From positions 1-22,401 of the forward strand of contig JACDEK010000005.1 of the NCBI GenBank assembly GCA_013816445.1: a stretch of DNA of 22,401 bases, read 5' to 3'. This DNA is from Candidatus Saccharimonadota bacterium. GTDB lineage: Bacteria; Patescibacteriota; Saccharimonadia; CAILAD01; BJGX01. The stretch's first letter is position 1. Every line of letters starts with the position of its first letter. The position numbers were made by a program, and so were the translations under genes. A model generated the notes under the pieces. The model searched no databases. It worked only from the letters and a program-made list of their open reading frames with translations, and was not told the origin of the DNA. This document shows positions 1 through 8,274 of this stretch, piece by piece.

Positions 1-803
1 GGTACATCAGTACAGAGCTTAAAATAGATTGGTATTAATTCATCACGAATAGTCATGACCTTACCAAACATTTCAGCAGGCTCATCATTAATATATATAC
101 AGTTTCCCCAGCTTGAGCTCATCTTGCGTCCATCAGTACCCTCCAATAAGTGAAAAGTCATGACACTCTGTTGCTCCATCTTGTAGGCTTTTTGTACCGT
201 GCGGCCAGCCAACATATTGAAAAGCTGATCTGTACCACCTACTTCTACATCGGTTTTCATCTGCACCGAGTCGTATCCCTGTAGCATTGGGTAGAGAGTT
301 TCGTGGATACCGACGGGTTTGCCGGCCTCTATGCGTAGAGCAAAGTTCTCGCGCTCAATCATTTGTTGGATAGTAAAAAGCTGCGTCAGGGCAAAAAAAT
401 CTTGCAGGTGCATCTTGTCAAACCAATCACCATTGTAAAATAATTCAACCTTTTTCATATCAAGAATCTTACTAATCTGCTCAAAGTACAGCTTGGCATT
501 GGCATCAATCTCGCTGCGTTCACGCATAGGCCGCTCGCTGTCTTTGTCGCTAGCATCACCTATCGTACCCGTAAATGTACCGATAACCAGGGTAATTTGA
601 TGACCCAGGTCTTGAAACTGTTTGAGTTTCCAGAGTACGGTAGCGCGCCCAATATGAATCTGGGGGTTCGTAGGGTCAATACCTAGCTTAATGCGTAGTT
701 TTTTGCCACTCTTGAGTTTTTTTTCTAGCTCAGCTCTAACAATGACGTCTTCTACGCCCCGCTCTAGTAAGTCTTGTAATATTTCGGTTTGAATTTTTTT
801 CAT
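1..803 (-). CDS. tyrS: Tyrosyl-tRNA synthetase, N-terminal 267 residues (3' end outside window)
   Basis: Charges tRNA-Tyr with tyrosine in the cytoplasm; class I aminoacyl-tRNA synthetase. The reading frame starts at an ATG at 803 and stays open to the window edge. Recognisable parts are the Rossmann entry with HIGR at residues 50-53 (the HIGH signature, fourth position Arg), the TyrRS hallmark GGTDQLFN at 189-196, and a KMSSS loop at 227-231 (DGRKMSSSWGN). The tRNA-anticodon/S4-like C-terminal part lies beyond the window. No good Shine-Dalgarno precedes the ATG, but a perfect TATAAT lies 26 bases upstream on this strand. The gene is divergent from the PBP gene with an 80-bp shared promoter region. 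No T-box-like leader is possible because the leader is only about 20 nt. GGTDQ-FN excludes TrpRS. Confidence 0.96.
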   Translation of the reverse strand, partial: MKKIQTEILQDLLERGVEDVIVRAELEKKLKSGKKLRIKLGIDPTNPQIHIGRATVLWKLKQFQDLGHQITLVIGTFTGTIGDASDKDSERPMRERSEIDANAKLYFEQISKILDMKKVELFYNGDWFDKMHLQDFFALTQLFTIQQMIERENFALRIEAGKPVGIHETLYPMLQGYDSVQMKTDVEVGGTDQLFNMLAGRTVQKAYKMEQQSVMTFHLLEGTDGRKMSSSWGNCIYINDEPAEMFGKVMTIRDELIPIYFKLCTDV

Positions 804-828
804 AATAAATAGTAGTTACTTATGTCAC

Positions 829-857
829 ATTATAGCTCTGTGAGCGTTTTTTGTATA
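829..857 (-). promoter_or_regulatory. Putative tyrS promoter
   Basis: On the minus strand a perfect -10 TATAAT occupies 834-829, with TATACA (4 of 6 to TTGACA) at 857-852 and a 17-bp spacer. The predicted start near 822 gives a leader of about 19 nt with no Shine-Dalgarno. The -35 overlaps the -10 of the divergent PBP promoter. Confidence 0.55.
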
Positions 858-861
858 TAAT
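856..861 (+). promoter_or_regulatory. Putative -10 box of the PBP gene
   Basis: A perfect TATAAT lies 22 bases before the ATG at 884. No convincing -35 is visible at 16-18 bp. The leader would be about 16 nt without a clear Shine-Dalgarno. Confidence 0.45.
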
Positions 862-883
862 CTAAAGTGAATCAAAACCTTTT

Positions 884-3796
884 ATGGCTAAACAAGCAAA
901 ACCCCACAAATCTAAAAGACGCGTAATCAGAACCGGCGCGTCTTCTTCGGCCAATATGCCACGTTCTACTAGTAAGAGTAGTAGAAAAATAAGCTCTACA
1001 GGGGCTCTAGTGAAAAAAAAGACTGGTGTATTTAGCTGGATATGGACACCAGCCGTACCAAGAGCCAAAGGTATTGGTAAAGTTGCCCCCAAACACGTTT
1101 TTAAGGTATTAACGAGCAAAAAAGCCCTAAAACTCTATGCTATTGGTATCTTAAGTTTTATTTTAGCTATTGCGGCTATTTTTGCTTGGTTTGCAAAAGA
1201 CCTACCTAGCCCAAATAAGATTAACGCCTTAGCGAGTGCGCAAACTACCAAGCTCTACGACCGTACGGGCGAACACCTATTGGTAGAAATCTATGGTGAT
1301 AAAAACCGCAGTTTGATTGAATATAATCAAATGCCCCAATGTATCAAAGACGCTACAGTAGCTCTTGAAGATAAAGATTTTTATAACCAAGGTGCATTTA
1401 GTCCTAAGGGGCTAGTTAGAGCATTCTCTGGCATTATTTTTAGAGACTCTAGCCGTGGTGGTGGCTCAACTATTACACAGCAATATGTAAAAAATGCGCT
1501 TCTTACTAATGAGCGCAGCTACAATCGTAAAATCAAAGAGCTTATTCTCTCAATTGAGATTGAACAACTCTATAAAAAAGATGACATCTTAAAGCTGTAC
1601 CTCAATGAAATTCCGTACGGCTCTACCGCCTACGGTGTACAGGCTGGCTCAAAACAGTTTTTTGGAGTCGATGCCAAAGACTTAACTCTCTCGCAATGTG
1701 CAATGCTGGCTAGCTTACCCCAAGCCCCCAGTTACTACTCACCCTACGGGAATCATAAAGATGCTCTATTAATTAAGAAAGATCACGTACTTGACTTAAT
1801 GGTAGAACAAAAACACGTTACTCAGGCTCAAGCAGATGATGCAAAAAAGGTTGATATACTGGCCCAACTCAAGCCCTACAATCCTTACGCAAATGTCACC
1901 GCCCCTCATTATGTACAGTATGTACGTGAACTACTTGAAGATAAGTACGGCGTAAAACGCGTTAATGAAGGTGGCTTAAAGGTTATTACTAGCTTAGATC
2001 TAGGCAAACAACGTATTGCCGAAGATGCTGTAGCGTCAAATATCAATAGTGTGCGAAGCTTTGGTGGGTCAAATGCAGCACTGACCGCTGCAGACCCTAA
2101 AACTGGCGAGGTACTCGCTATGGTGGGTAGCTATGACTACAATCAGCCAGAATTTGGTAGCTACAATGTCGCTGTCGCTCGCCGTCAGCCAGGTTCATCT
2201 ATTAAGCCACTGGTCTATACAAACTTATTTAAAAAGAACTGGGGGCCAGGTAGTACGCTGTATGATGTACAAACTGACTTTGGTGGTGGCTACAAACCAC
2301 AAAACTACACCCGACGTTTTTATGGTGTACAATCAGCTAGAACAGCCCTATCTAGCTCACTAAATATACCGGCAGTTAAATCACTCTATATTGGGGGGAT
2401 TAATGAGTTTTTAGGCACAGCGAAAGATATGGGGATTACTACCTTTGACAGAAGTGCCGATGAATATGGATTGAGCTTAGCTCTTGGTGCAGGAGAAGTA
2501 AAAATGGTAGATATGGCTAATGCTTTTTCTGTTCTAGCTGACAGTGGTCAGAAGCGCAACCAAGTCTACTGGACGAAAATTACCGATTCATCCGGTAAAG
2601 TAATTGATCAAGCAAATGCAGAAACCAATAAGCCAAAACAAGTTATAGATGCGCAAGTTGCTACAGAAATATCTAGTATTTTGAGTGACAACAATGCTCG
2701 TTGTAGCTTAGGAGTATTCACTTGCAATAACCCTCTTACGCTTGGCAATCGCCCGGTCGCTGCCAAAACTGGTACGACAGAAGATTACAAAGATGCCTGG
2801 ACAATGGGCTATACACCCTCTATTGTAACGGCAGTATGGGCGGGTAATAATGACAACAAACCAATGACTCAAGCTGCCAGTATAGTTTCTGCACCTATAT
2901 GGAACAAGTTTATGAAGGGTGCACTTGATGGTACTCCAGTAGAACAGTTCGCACAAGCACCGGGCCTCAAACAAGTTACTCTTGATGTAAATACTGGCAA
3001 AACCCCAACTCAAAATACCAAAAAAACTCGCACTGATATTTTTGCCAGCTGGTACTCTCTTGTCAAAGCAGATGCTACTCAAAAAGCCACAATCGATTCA
3101 GTTACTGGTAAATTAGCTACCGACTGTACACCTCCTGATGCCAAGAAAGAAATCACTGGTGCTTCTATTACGGCTGAAATTCCTCCAACTGATCCATCAT
3201 TTAACCGCTGGAACCCTCCCGTTACTGCACTTGCTCGTAGCCTTGGATATGATGCCGGCGGAGTGATTCCTGTTGATAAAGACGACCTTCACCAATGCGG
3301 AGATACACCTCCTGCTATCAGTATTTCTGCAAGTGCTGTTAGTACAACAGTAACAGTTACTGCTAATATTGTTGGTGGGAGATTCCCAGTTAATAGAGTT
3401 GATTTCTATCGAGATGGTACGGTTTTTAGCTCTCAAGCAACTGGCTCAAGCGTTGTCACTATTACCGATGTTGTGAGCCCGGGTGTGCATAGTTACTTTG
3501 CAAAAGTCTATGATAGTGGTCTGTATAATGCCCAAAGTAATTCACAGTCTGTAAATGTTAGTGGTGCGGTTTCATACACTTTAAATTGTACAGGGGCTGC
3601 GAGTTGCACACTTTCTGGTCTTTCTAGTGGTACTGCAATTCTATACAACACGGGTGGACAATCTAAAACAGATTCTACTGCTCCGTACGCCTGGAGCAAT
3701 CCAGCAACGTGGCCAGGGTCAAATTGGAACGGATTATCTGGCATTGCATCAAACATTTATGTCAAGGTTAATGGTGGAACACCAGTTTATCCTTAG
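884..3796 (+). CDS. Class A penicillin-binding protein (glycosyltransferase/transpeptidase) with Ig-like C-terminal extension
   Basis: Bifunctional peptidoglycan synthase anchored in the cytoplasmic membrane with its catalytic domains outside. The 970-residue product has a Lys/Arg-rich cytoplasmic tail (1-80) and one membrane segment (about 82-103). A GT51 glycosyltransferase domain (about 120-300) follows, with the catalytic Glu in LEDKDF (E162), GGSTITQQ (193-200) and a KELILSIEIEQ helix. The transpeptidase domain (about 395-680) has SSIK (S438/K441), SLN (492-494) and KTG (628-630). The region after residue 700 is long for a PBP1A-type protein; about 810-895 looks like an Ig-like beta domain, followed by a Cys-containing tail. 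Cysteines at 607/614, 748/805 and 902/908 could form extracytoplasmic disulfides. It ends two bases before the convergent ABC ATPase gene, so no terminator fits between them. It is the only cell-wall gene in the window. Confidence 0.96.
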   Translation: MAKQAKPHKSKRRVIRTGASSSANMPRSTSKSSRKISSTGALVKKKTGVFSWIWTPAVPRAKGIGKVAPKHVFKVLTSKKALKLYAIGILSFILAIAAIFAWFAKDLPSPNKINALASAQTTKLYDRTGEHLLVEIYGDKNRSLIEYNQMPQCIKDATVALEDKDFYNQGAFSPKGLVRAFSGIIFRDSSRGGGSTITQQYVKNALLTNERSYNRKIKELILSIEIEQLYKKDDILKLYLNEIPYGSTAYGVQAGSKQFFGVDAKDLTLSQCAMLASLPQAPSYYSPYGNHKDALLIKKDHVLDLMVEQKHVTQAQADDAKKVDILAQLKPYNPYANVTAPHYVQYVRELLEDKYGVKRVNEGGLKVITSLDLGKQRIAEDAVASNINSVRSFGGSNAALTAADPKTGEVLAMVGSYDYNQPEFGSYNVAVARRQPGSSIKPLVYTNLFKKNWGPGSTLYDVQTDFGGGYKPQNYTRRFYGVQSARTALSSSLNIPAVKSLYIGGINEFLGTAKDMGITTFDRSADEYGLSLALGAGEVKMVDMANAFSVLADSGQKRNQVYWTKITDSSGKVIDQANAETNKPKQVIDAQVATEISSILSDNNARCSLGVFTCNNPLTLGNRPVAAKTGTTEDYKDAWTMGYTPSIVTAVWAGNNDNKPMTQAASIVSAPIWNKFMKGALDGTPVEQFAQAPGLKQVTLDVNTGKTPTQNTKKTRTDIFASWYSLVKADATQKATIDSVTGKLATDCTPPDAKKEITGASITAEIPPTDPSFNRWNPPVTALARSLGYDAGGVIPVDKDDLHQCGDTPPAISISASAVSTTVTVTANIVGGRFPVNRVDFYRDGTVFSSQATGSSVVTITDVVSPGVHSYFAKVYDSGLYNAQSNSQSVNVSGAVSYTLNCTGAASCTLSGLSSGTAILYNTGGQSKTDSTAPYAWSNPATWPGSNWNGLSGIASNIYVKVNGGTPVYP

Positions 3797-3798
3797 AC

Positions 3799-4524
3799 TT
3801 ATAGTTGTTCTTCTATTTCATCGACTAATTTGAAAAATTCTTTTGTTCGGGTATTGCGAGGTCGAGGTAAGGTGTTCTTAATAATTTTATGCACCCTGCC
3901 TGGTCGCGAGCTCATCACTACAATTGTATCTGCCAACTGAACAGCTTCTTCTACCAAATGAGTAACCATTACAATAGATTTGTGTGTTTGCTGCCAAATA
4001 AACAAAATGTCTGTTCGTAAATTTTTGGCAGTAATTTCATCGAGTGCCGAGAGTGGCTCGTCAAGTAAGAGTACTTGTGGCTGAATAGCCAAGGCTCGAG
4101 CAATACCAACTCTTTGCTTCATACCTCCAGATAGTTCTTTAGGATGTGACCGCTCAAAGCCTTGCAAGCCAATGCGCTTTACTTCTTCACGTACGCGCGT
4201 TTCTATTTGTTTCTTATCTAAGTCAGCCATCGTAAGGCCAAAGGCAATGTTCTCATGCACCGTCAGCCACGGGAACAAAGCAAAGTTTTGAAACACAAAA
4301 CCAAGCTCAGTTGGCATATTAATTATTCTGCCTTCACTTGGCTCAATTATGCCGGCTAAAATACGCAGCAATGTACTTTTACCGCCGCCGCTCGAACCAA
4401 CAATACAAACAAATTCACCTGGGTGAACAGTAAAACTTACATCTTCTAAAACCCTCAGCTTTTCACCTTTTTCGTCAAACCATTTACTAATGCGTAGTAG
4501 TTGAATGGGTTTTTTGCTATTCAT
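3799..4524 (-). CDS. ABC transporter ATP-binding protein, NitT/TauT type
   Basis: Cytoplasmic ATPase of an importer in the nitrate/sulfonate/taurine (SsuB/TauB-like) family; 241 residues from the chosen start. Walker A is GSSGGGKST (43-51), the Q-loop is FQN with Q79, the signature is LSGGMKQ (131-137), Walker B is VLLLDEP (151-157) and the switch is H189. All catalytic positions are intact. The frame extends 16 codons further upstream to 4572, but GAGG sits 8 bases before the ATG at 4524, so I chose that start. The gene overlaps the permease stop by 8 bases, implying translational coupling. No substrate-binding protein is encoded in the window, so the substrate cannot be named. Confidence 0.93.
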   Translation of the reverse strand: MNSKKPIQLLRISKWFDEKGEKLRVLEDVSFTVHPGEFVCIVGSSGGGKSTLLRILAGIIEPSEGRIINMPTELGFVFQNFALFPWLTVHENIAFGLTMADLDKKQIETRVREEVKRIGLQGFERSHPKELSGGMKQRVGIARALAIQPQVLLLDEPLSALDEITAKNLRTDILFIWQQTHKSIVMVTHLVEEAVQLADTIVVMSSRPGRVHKIIKNTLPRPRNTRTKEFFKLVDEIEEQL

Positions 4525-5266
4525 TTTGGTACCTCGAAGAATAATTAAGTAGTGGAATCCAAATAATTTCATTCAGTACAAATATTAAGAACAGATACAT
4601 CGTTATACCCACCACCAATTGAGCAACTCCACCATTTTCACCCAGCTTTCCAAGATATGCTCCTACACCTGATACTTTAGCAATAATTTCAGCACCAATC
4701 AGAGCCTCCCAAGCTTCACCCCAGCCAATAATTGAGCCGGTAACAAAAGCCGGTAACATATCTGGCAGGCGATAATACCGCAATCTTTTTATACCGTGTG
4801 CACCATAGATTGTAGCTGCCTCAGAAAGATCTTCTCTCTCTGATTTTATGGCCGCAATTAGAGTAAAGGTAATAGGCCAAATAATAGTAACTACAAGAAA
4901 GATAACAACCACCCACCTGCTCGTACTAAAGAGTACAAGTAAAACAGGTATAAGAGCAAAGGTCGGAAAGCTCTGAGCTACATCAAGAACAGGCACTAAG
5001 ATATTTTCAATGAATTTATTTTTGGTAGAGGCAAGAGCCAGAATTACCGCCAATAGTGCAGCAATAAAATAGCCAATTACTACACTAATAAGACTAGAAA
5101 AAAAGAATGTATAAAATTCGTACCAATTAAGAGTATTTGAACGTGTAGCTATCAAGAGAATTGTCAGAACAACTACAATAAACCCAAGACTCAGCCAACG
5201 TTGCTTGCGGCGGTTGCGTCTTTGACGAATTGTACCATTTGGGTGAATAACATGTGAAAATCGCAT
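4517..5266 (-). CDS. ABC transporter permease, NitT/TauT (BPD) type
   Basis: Integral membrane subunit of the same transporter as the downstream ATPase; 249 residues, usual for SsuC/TauC-like permeases. Hydrophobic segments fall at about 25-42, 52-79, 90-115, 117-140, 170-195 and 215-238. The EAA loop that docks on the ATPase is visible at about 149-178 (AATIYGAHGIKRLRYYRLPD). The basic N-terminus (RQRRNRRKQR) fits the cytoplasmic side. The gene has no good Shine-Dalgarno. A TATAAT lies 16 bases upstream, directly behind the terminator of the preceding gene, so the permease-ATPase pair is probably its own transcription unit. Confidence 0.92.
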   Translation of the reverse strand: MRFSHVIHPNGTIRQRRNRRKQRWLSLGFIVVVLTILLIATRSNTLNWYEFYTFFFSSLISVVIGYFIAALLAVILALASTKNKFIENILVPVLDVAQSFPTFALIPVLLVLFSTSRWVVVIFLVVTIIWPITFTLIAAIKSEREDLSEAATIYGAHGIKRLRYYRLPDMLPAFVTGSIIGWGEAWEALIGAEIIAKVSGVGAYLGKLGENGGVAQLVVGITMYLFLIFVLNEIIWIPLLNYSSRYQNE

Positions 5267-5281
5267 AATAGTTGTGCTGTT

Positions 5282-5287
5282 ATTATA
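5282..5287 (-). promoter_or_regulatory. Putative -10 box of the ABC permease gene
   Basis: A perfect TATAAT on the minus strand. The -35 position at 17 bp falls in the T-tract of the upstream terminator (TTTTTT), so only the -10 is convincing. Confidence 0.4.
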
Positions 5288-5300
5288 CGTTCTATTTGAA

Positions 5301-5329
5301 AAATAAAAAACCTCCTGAAATTCAGGAGG
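5301..5329 (-). terminator. Intrinsic terminator of the DUF3592-like gene
   Basis: The arms CCTCCTGAA (5311-5319) and TTCAGGAGG (5321-5329) form a stem, realistically 7 bp with a 5-nt loop. On the minus strand it is followed by TTTTTTATTT. The TGA stop of the upstream gene (5324-5322) lies inside the hairpin. Confidence 0.85.
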
Positions 5330-5897
5330 TCATTCTTAGCTTAGAGCGAGCTTCTTTATATTGAGCAGATGCGTAGCAACCCTTCAACGTAATTGGCATA
5401 ACTATGGATGTGTAGATACAGATTATTCCGGCAATTAGTAAGATAATGCTTGAAATACTCAAAATGAAGCTAGGTAGAACTTCAGGCTCTGTACTAAACG
5501 GCCTGTCACCGATCCGTTTTGGTACAAAGACTTCACCGGTCTCTGTCTTTACCCAAGTTTGTATGGTATCACCAAACTTCCAGCCACCAACTATAAGGTC
5601 AATGTTGGCGCTTTTGGTCACGTTACTGACAGGATCGACATATTGCACTGTCGCGCGCTGTGTAGTTGGTATGGCAGATCCTACCTGGCCATCGAGGTTG
5701 ATAATGTGCGCATCGATTTTGGGCCAAGTGGTTCTCTCAATATTTGCTACGGCTCTCTCTTGGGTACTGAAGCACCAGAGGGCTACTACAATACATAGAC
5801 AAACAACTACAGTTGAGTAAAACCAAACCTTAAATACATTGAAATACCTGGTTTCTTGATGGTACTCTACTTTAAAGTACTCCCAACGACTTTGCAT
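5322..5897 (-). CDS. DUF3592-like membrane protein
   Basis: Unknown function; 191 residues. There is a membrane segment near 25-45 and a second near 143-167. Between them lies a soluble, probably extracytoplasmic, beta-rich domain beginning WPKIDAHI and containing QYVDP and GDTIQTWV. This two-TM sandwich with an outside domain resembles DUF3592 proteins; that is recognition by layout and local motif, not by alignment. The start is well supported: AAGGAG (5908-5903) is 5 bases before the ATG. The gene has its own promoter and terminator and so is probably monocistronic. There is no functional link visible to the ABC genes downstream. Confidence 0.75.
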   Translation of the reverse strand: MQSRWEYFKVEYHQETRYFNVFKVWFYSTVVVCLCIVVALWCFSTQERAVANIERTTWPKIDAHIINLDGQVGSAIPTTQRATVQYVDPVSNVTKSANIDLIVGGWKFGDTIQTWVKTETGEVFVPKRIGDRPFSTEPEVLPSFILSISSIILLIAGIICIYTSIVMPITLKGCYASAQYKEARSKLRMTS

Positions 5898-5938
5898 TAT
5901 TACTCCTTAGAGCCTATTGAATGTAGCTAGGTACAAGT

Positions 5939-5967
5939 ATTATATACTACTATATATAAAGACGCAA
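5939..5967 (-). promoter_or_regulatory. Promoter of the DUF3592-like gene
   Basis: Minus-strand TTGCGT (5967-5962), 17-bp spacer, perfect TATAAT (5944-5939). The predicted leader of about 35 nt ends in the AAGGAG ribosome site. Confidence 0.6.
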
Positions 5968-5988
5968 CTATTTTTTATTACCCTACTT

Positions 5989-6786
5989 CTAGTGTTTTGG
6001 TCTAGTTGGTTTAGGAGTATAGCTTTTTTTGGCCTGAGTAGGCTTTTTGCTAGCTTGACCTTGCTCAACTGCAAAAATCATTTTACCTGCGACGGTTTGA
6101 AAAATGCGTGTGACTTCTACGTCTATTTCTTTACCGAGTAACTTATCGCCATTTTCTACAACAATCATTGTACCGTCTTCTAGATACGCAAGGCCTTGGT
6201 TCTTTTCTTTGCCTTTTTGTACAACCTTCACTCGCATTGCCTCGCCAGGTATTACCACGGCTTTAATGGCATTTGCAAGCTCATTAATATTAAGTACCTT
6301 TACTTGTTCTATTGTTGCTACACGATTTAGATTATAGTCAGTTGTCAAAATATCAGTACCGTATTCACGAGCCAAGTAGACCAGCTTGTGATCTACTTCT
6401 TTTACGTCTTCTGGGTTTTCTTCAATTATATCGAGTTCAACAGCAGAGTTTTCGCGAATAAGATTTAACATTTCTAAACCCCTTCTACCTCGACTTCTGC
6501 GCATTGGCTCTTCGCTATCGGCAATGTTTTGAAGCTCAGCCAAAACAAAACGAGGTACCAAAAGCTTGCCTGGCACAAAGCCTGTCTTCACAATATCGGC
6601 AATTCTGCCGTCAATAATTGCACTGGTGTCAACGAGTATTTGGTTTTTTGCTGCTGTACTTTTGGTGTTAGATTTTGTTTTTGTTTTGACCGGGCTAGAT
6701 GTATTATTCTGCTTAATAAGTAGTAATACGCAAGCTGAAAGTACAGCAACTATTAGTGCTAGTACTAATAATATAATTTCTATCAT
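5989..6786 (-). CDS. PIN/TRAM domain protein, YacL-like membrane-anchored putative ribonuclease
   Basis: 265 residues. One N-terminal membrane segment (about 3-25) and a Lys/Thr/Ser-rich linker precede a PIN nuclease fold (about 49-170). Its acidic metal ligands are visible as VDTSAIIDG (D53, D59), LAEL (E84), VDHK (D132) and TTDYN (D150). A TRAM RNA-binding domain (about 180-242) and a basic Lys/Pro-rich tail follow. The family is the Bacillus YacL type, which in Firmicutes lies next to radA and disA. Here it follows radA by 15 bases, keeping that neighbourhood but without disA. Firmicute YacL has several TM helices and this one has one. AAGGA lies just before the ATG. Likely RNA processing or decay at the membrane, by family inference. 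Confidence 0.9.
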   Translation of the reverse strand: MIEIILLVLALIVAVLSACVLLLIKQNNTSSPVKTKTKSNTKSTAAKNQILVDTSAIIDGRIADIVKTGFVPGKLLVPRFVLAELQNIADSEEPMRRSRGRRGLEMLNLIRENSAVELDIIEENPEDVKEVDHKLVYLAREYGTDILTTDYNLNRVATIEQVKVLNINELANAIKAVVIPGEAMRVKVVQKGKEKNQGLAYLEDGTMIVVENGDKLLGKEIDVEVTRIFQTVAGKMIFAVEQGQASKKPTQAKKSYTPKPTRPKH

Positions 6787-6801
6787 GTTTTCCTTCTGTT
6801 G

Positions 6802-8136
6802 TTATTTTTTTGTAATAATTTGAACTGCCTCGCCAATACTGCTTGGTAGTTTCATTCCTTTAAGACTGCTATGTGGCGAGGTAAGGGCAGACTTATAACC
6901 AAGTTTTTTTGCTTCACGCAGGCGACGCTCGGTATTATTTACCGTACGAATCTCACCACTCAAACCAACTTCACCAAATACAACCAAGTGAGAATCTATA
7001 ATGACATTTTTGTGCGCTGAAGCCAGTGCACAGATAATTGCAAGGTCAATTGCTGGTTCTGTTATTTTGAGTCCACCCACAATATTAACATATACATCTG
7101 AAGCACTCAAATTTATACCTCCTCGTTTGGTCAAAACAGCACACAACATATTGAGACGATTTAAGTCTACACCCACACTAGCTCGCTTAGGAAACCCAAA
7201 CACACTGGGGCTCACCAGAGCCTGCACTTCTACTAGCAATGGCCTACTTCCCTCCATAGCAGCAAATACCACACTGCCCGGTGCTAAGCTACGTTCTTCA
7301 AGTAATAATCCACTTGGGTTATTGACTGGTTGCAGGCCCGTACCGGTCATTTCTAGTATTCCAACTTCATCGGTTGCACCAAAACGATTCTTAACCCCAC
7401 GTAAGAATTTAACCATACCAAACCTATCGCCCTCAAGATATAAAACTACGTCAACTAAATGCTCAAGCAAGCGTGGCCCGGCTAGATTACCATCTTTAGT
7501 AACATGACCAATCAAAATAAATGCCGTATTAGTACTCTTGGCGGCCTGCATTAAACTACTAGCGCCGTTAGTAACTTGACTAATGGTACCGGCGGCAGAA
7601 GCGCTCGCTGCAGAGCTCATGGTCTGAATAGAGTCAACAATAACCAGGTCATAACTATCTTTATTTACTAAGCTAATAATACTATCAAGATCGCTTGTAG
7701 CAACAAAATCAAAGTTCTCGCTCAGGCCCGTAATACGCTCGGCACGCAGTTTTATTTGACTGGCGCTTTCTTCACCACTCACATATAGTACATTCATCTT
7801 TTGGCCTGAAAGTATACCGGCCAATTGCAATACCAAAGTACTTTTACCAATTCCTGGGTCGCCGGCTAATAGAATTAGTGAGCCGGGTACTATACCACCA
7901 CCAAGCACCGTATCAACCTCGCCAATAGTAGTGCTCATACGGGGTACTTTGGCGGCTTTGATTTCTGATAGTTTGTCTGGCTTTGCAGCAGCGACATTAC
8001 CTACTTTTGCATTTAATGTAAGTGGAGCTGACTCAACGAGACTATCCCACGCACCACACTGCATGCATTTACCGCTCCACTTACTAAACGTGGCGCCACA
8101 ACTTTGACATACAAATTGACTGGTTACTTTTGACAT
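6802..8136 (-). CDS. radA: DNA repair protein RadA
   Basis: RecA-related ATPase that promotes branch migration of recombination intermediates; 444 residues, normal length. An N-terminal C4 zinc finger (C10, C13, C24, C27) is followed by Walker A GDPGIGKST (92-100), Walker B in LVIVDS (about 164-169), the RadA-specific KNRFG motif (249-253) and a C-terminal Lon-protease-like domain. All hallmark motifs are intact. The gene probably forms a two-gene operon with the PIN/TRAM gene downstream. It starts in a 138-bp region shared with the divergent small zinc-ribbon gene. A possible but weak promoter (TTCGTA, 17 bp, TATAAG) lies on the minus strand there. Confidence 0.97.
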   Translation of the reverse strand: MSKVTSQFVCQSCGATFSKWSGKCMQCGAWDSLVESAPLTLNAKVGNVAAAKPDKLSEIKAAKVPRMSTTIGEVDTVLGGGIVPGSLILLAGDPGIGKSTLVLQLAGILSGQKMNVLYVSGEESASQIKLRAERITGLSENFDFVATSDLDSIISLVNKDSYDLVIVDSIQTMSSAASASAAGTISQVTNGASSLMQAAKSTNTAFILIGHVTKDGNLAGPRLLEHLVDVVLYLEGDRFGMVKFLRGVKNRFGATDEVGILEMTGTGLQPVNNPSGLLLEERSLAPGSVVFAAMEGSRPLLVEVQALVSPSVFGFPKRASVGVDLNRLNMLCAVLTKRGGINLSASDVYVNIVGGLKITEPAIDLAIICALASAHKNVIIDSHLVVFGEVGLSGEIRTVNNTERRLREAKKLGYKSALTSPHSSLKGMKLPSSIGEAVQIITKK

Positions 8137-8210
8137 TATATTTATTTGTTCACACTAAAATTACTTATACATCTATAGTATCATACTACGAACACAAAGC
8201 GAAAGTATAT

Positions 8211-8239
8211 TTTACTAAAATTTTGCTTAATGTTATTAT
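8211..8239 (+). promoter_or_regulatory. Putative promoter of the small zinc-ribbon gene
   Basis: TTTACT (8211-8216), 17-bp spacer, TATTAT (8234-8239). The predicted leader is about 29 nt and ends in AGGA before the ATG at 8275. Confidence 0.5.
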
Positions 8240-8274
8240 CAAATCAGATTTTCATCAAAGAGTTAGGATTACCT

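Noticed and set aside
4525..4572. Upstream extension of the ABC ATPase to 4572
   Set aside because: The 16 extra residues lie inside the permease gene and are hydrophobic and non-family-like. The ribosome site supports the ATG at 4524.
5917..6141. Plus-strand frame of 74 codons starting between two genes
   Set aside because: Most of it is antisense to the PIN/TRAM gene, the start lacks a ribosome site, and it sits in the DUF3592 promoter region.
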